Shown: positions 4,770 through 7,258 of the stretch, piece after piece
Numbering within the stretch: position 1 is the first letter of the stretch
How the letters are laid out: each line of letters begins with the position of its first letter
Assembly (NCBI GenBank): GCA_004173415.1
Contig: SEHC01000091.1
Span: 1 to 7,258, forward strand
Source: Lysobacteraceae bacterium
Lineage (GTDB): Bacteria; Pseudomonadota; Gammaproteobacteria; Xanthomonadales; Xanthomonadaceae
DNA length: 7,258 nt
Direction of reading: 5' to 3'
Notes under the pieces: generated by a model
What the model saw: only the letters and a program-made list of their open reading frames with translations
Database searches by the model: none
What the model was told of the DNA's origin: nothing
Translations under genes and position numbers: made by a program

Positions 4770-7258
4770 ATGCGCCTTTCCCGTCGTCCGCGCGCCGCTC
4801 TGCTTGCCGTCGCCCTGTCCACCGCCCTCGCGGGACTGGCCATCTCGCCGCAGCAGGCCCAGGCCAAGGGCGCCGACAGCAGCCAGGTCCAAATCAAGTA
4901 CGACGAGTTCACCCTGGCTAATGGCCTGCGGGTGATCGTGCATACCGACCGCAAGGCCCCGGTCGTGGCGGTGAACCTCTGGTACCACGTCGGCAGCAAG
5001 AACGAGCAGCCCGGGCGCACCGGTTTCGCCCATCTGTTCGAACACCTTATGTTCCAGGGATCGGAGAACCACAAGTCCGAGTACTTCGAGCCCTTCGAGC
5101 TGGTCGGGGTGACCGACCAGAACGGCACGACCAACCAGGACCGCACCAACTATTTCCAGAACGTGCCGACCACCGCCCTGGACATGGCGCTGTGGATGGA
5201 ATCGGACCGCATGGGCCACCTGCTCGGCGCGATCGACCAGAAGTCGCTGGATGAGCAGCGCGGCGTGGTCCAGAACGAAAAGCGCCAGGGCGAGAACCAG
5301 CCTTACGGCCGCCGCATCAGTGCGCGGATCTTCGAGGCCCTGTATCCGGCCGGACACCCCTACAGCTGGCAGACCATCGGCTCGATGGCCGACCTGGACG
5401 CGGCCACGCTGGACGACGTCAAGACCTGGTTCAAGAGCTGGTACGGGCCCAACAACGCGGTCCTGGTGCTGGCCGGCGACATCGACCTGAAGACCGCCAA
5501 GGCCAAGGTCACAGAGTATTTCGGCGACATCCCGGCCAGCGCCACCCTGGCCGACATGCCCACCAACATCCCGCGCCGCGACAAGGACACGCGCGAAACC
5601 GTGCCCGACCGCGTGCCGCAGGTGCGCATCTACCGCGCCTGGCCGGTGGCTGAACTCGGCAGCAAGGACGCCACCCTGCTGGACCTGTTCGCGCAGGTGC
5701 TGGGCGGCAGCGCCGCCTCGCGCTTCGACAATCGCCTGGTCCACGGCGACAAGATCGCCGACAACGCCAGCGCCTATTCCTGGAGCAGCGAGATCAGCGG
5801 CACCTTCTTCCTGATGTCCACGGTCAAGGAAGGCGTGGACCCGGCCAAGGTGGAGAAGGCGCTGGACGAGGAATTGCAGCGACTCATCGCCCAGGGCCCC
5901 AGCGCCGAAGAGCTGGAGCGGGCCAAGGTCACCACCCGCGCCGGCTTCGTCCGCGGCATCGAACGCATCGGCGGCTTCGGCGGCAAGTCCGACGTGCTGG
6001 CCCAGTGCGCCGTGTATGCGGGCAAGCCCGATTGCTACCAGGCCGAGCTTGCCGACGTCGACGCGGCCACCCCGGCCAGCGTGCAGGCGGCGGCGAAGAA
6101 GTGGCTTGGCACCGGGTCGCATACGCTGGTGGTGCAGCCCAGTGAAACCCCGGCCTCGGCGCTGCCGGAAACCGTGCAGGCGGCGCCGGCCACGGCACCG
6201 GCCGCGGTGCCGGTGGTCGATCCGAAGTACAAGACGGTCAAGACCCGCGTCACCCGCAGCGCCGGCGTGCCGGCGACCCGCAGCTTCCCCGAGCTCAAGT
6301 TCCCCGCGCTGGAGCGGGCGACCCTGTCCAATGGCATGCAGGTGGTGCTGGCCGAGCGCCACGAGACGCCGGTGGTACAGGTTTCGGTGGAATTCCCCGG
6401 CGGCTACGCGGCCGACCTGGGCAAGAAGCTGGGCACGGCCAATTTCGCCCTGCAGATGCTCGACGATGGCGCCGGCGACTACGGCGCGCTGGAGCTGGCG
6501 GCGCGGCAGGAAGACTTGGGCGCACAGATCGCCGTGGGGGCCGGGCTGGATTCCGCGTCGGTCGCGCTGTCGGCATTGAGCGACAAGCTGCCCGAATCCC
6601 TGGACCTGCTGGCCGACGTGCTGCGCCGGCCCACCTTCGCACCGGAGGAGATCGAACGCGTTCGCGCGACCTGGATCGCCGGGATCAAGCAGGAGAAGGC
6701 GCGTCCGCAGACCGCGGCGATGCGGATCATGCCGCCGCTGCTGTACGGCCCGGGCCATCCCTATGCGATCCCGTTCACCGGCAGCGGCACCGAGGCCTCA
6801 ATCGCCTCGCTGACCCGTGACGACCTGGTCGCCTTCCATGGCAACTGGATGCAACCGGACAAGGCCCGCATCGTGGTCGTGGGCGATACCCGCCTGGAGC
6901 AGGTGCTGCCGCTGCTGGAACAGCGCCTGGGCGACTGGAAGACCCCCGCCGGGGCGCCGGCGTTGCCGGCCATCCCGACCGTGGCCGCGCCCGCGGCCAG
7001 CCGGGTCTACCTGGTCAACCAGCCTGGCGCGACCCAGTCCAACGTGTACGTCGGCCAGCTGGTGCCGTCGACCAGCGATGCGGGCACCATCGACTTCGAT
7101 TTCGCCAACGGCGTGCTGGGTGGCGAATTCACTTCCCGCCTCAACAGCAACCTGCGCGAGGACAAGCACTGGGCCTACGGTTCCTACAGCGGTGCCAGCA
7201 ACACTCTGGGCCAGCGTCCGTGGTTCGCCTCGGCCGCCGTGCAGACCGACAAGACCGC
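4770..7258 (+). CDS. M16 (pitrilysin/insulinase) family zinc metalloprotease, two-domain, 3'-truncated by window edge
   Basis: Frame +3 is open from 4770 to the last base, giving 829 residues; family members of this architecture are around 930-960, so roughly 100-130 are missing. A signal peptide with an Arg-rich start (MRLSRRPR) ends at AQA/KG (after residue 32), placing the enzyme in the periplasm or envelope. The first M16 domain (about residues 45-270) carries the inverted zinc motif HLFEH (88-92) and the distal ligand E170 in VVQNEKRQ, followed by its partner half (about 280-455). An Ala/Pro/Val-rich linker (about 460-505) leads to a second M16 unit. Its equivalent segment GTANFALQMLDDG (555-567) aligns position by position with GFAHLFEHLMFQG (85-97) but has N, L and Q in place of H, E and H, so it is non-catalytic. 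RLNSNLREDKHWAYG (790-804) resembles the M16 R/Y substrate-binding motif. The substrates are unknown, probably peptides or misfolded envelope proteins. Confidence 0.96.
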   Translation, partial: MRLSRRPRAALLAVALSTALAGLAISPQQAQAKGADSSQVQIKYDEFTLANGLRVIVHTDRKAPVVAVNLWYHVGSKNEQPGRTGFAHLFEHLMFQGSENHKSEYFEPFELVGVTDQNGTTNQDRTNYFQNVPTTALDMALWMESDRMGHLLGAIDQKSLDEQRGVVQNEKRQGENQPYGRRISARIFEALYPAGHPYSWQTIGSMADLDAATLDDVKTWFKSWYGPNNAVLVLAGDIDLKTAKAKVTEYFGDIPASATLADMPTNIPRRDKDTRETVPDRVPQVRIYRAWPVAELGSKDATLLDLFAQVLGGSAASRFDNRLVHGDKIADNASAYSWSSEISGTFFLMSTVKEGVDPAKVEKALDEELQRLIAQGPSAEELERAKVTTRAGFVRGIERIGGFGGKSDVLAQCAVYAGKPDCYQAELADVDAATPASVQAAAKKWLGTGSHTLVVQPSETPASALPETVQAAPATAPAAVPVVDPKYKTVKTRVTRSAGVPATRSFPELKFPALERATLSNGMQVVLAERHETPVVQVSVEFPGGYAADLGKKLGTANFALQMLDDGAGDYGALELAARQEDLGAQIAVGAGLDSASVALSALSDKLPESLDLLADVLRRPTFAPEEIERVRATWIAGIKQEKARPQTAAMRIMPPLLYGPGHPYAIPFTGSGTEASIASLTRDDLVAFHGNWMQPDKARIVVVGDTRLEQVLPLLEQRLGDWKTPAGAPALPAIPTVAAPAASRVYLVNQPGATQSNVYVGQLVPSTSDAGTIDFDFANGVLGGEFTSRLNSNLREDKHWAYGSYSGASNTLGQRPWFASAAVQTDKT

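Noticed and set aside
4752..6758. A 668-codon open frame on the minus strand, antisense to the M16 gene
   Set aside because: It lies entirely over the well-supported M16 protease frame. Its translation is rich in Gly, Arg, Ala, Gln and His without recognisable domains, as expected for an antisense frame in high-GC codon-biased DNA.

Overview
The window is high-GC chromosomal DNA (about two thirds G+C by eye) from a gammaproteobacterium of the Xanthomonadaceae. The secB-gpsA pair, an Ax21-family outer-membrane protein and a two-domain M16 protease all resemble Stenotrophomonas, Pseudoxanthomonas or Xanthomonas proteins. The genus cannot be settled from the sequence alone. Most of the window is ordinary housekeeping and envelope gene content. 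There is no rRNA, tRNA, CRISPR array or intact mobile element.

Layout: (1) positions 1-1528, plus strand, hold the 3' part of secB followed by complete gpsA, probably one transcription unit. (2) Positions 1529-1691 are a convergent intergenic region with terminator-like hairpins for both strands. (3) Positions 1692-3566, minus strand, hold three genes in transcription order: a small secreted protein built from three imperfect repeats, then trmL, then an ax21-like outer-membrane protein gene. The ax21-like gene has its own leader and a strong terminator. (4) Positions 3567-3949 have no gene. About 180 bases of this stretch (3601-3780) are A+T-richer. It carries a good sigma-70-like promoter for the repeat protein, tandem 9-bp repeats upstream of that promoter, and a separate pair of GTGTCCGCA repeats that could be a mobile-element remnant. 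(5) Positions 3950-4666, minus strand, encode a short-chain dehydrogenase/reductase (SDR) of the C-factor-like group. (6) From 4770 to the window end, plus strand, runs an M16 zinc protease of the periplasm or envelope with one active and one degenerate M16 domain. It is open at its 3' end.

Functional themes: SecB keeps preproteins unfolded for Sec export. Three products here (the Ax21-like barrel, the repeat protein and the M16 protease) carry Sec-type signal peptides. GpsA supplies glycerol-3-phosphate for phospholipid synthesis. TrmL modifies the tRNA wobble base. The genes do not form an evident single pathway.

The least explained element is the small exported protein with the repeated IVDLPAVTVRPSAEDL-like unit at 3180-3566. 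The next are the repeats upstream of it and the SDR whose usual catalytic Asn position reads His. I saw no convincing novel multi-gene system.
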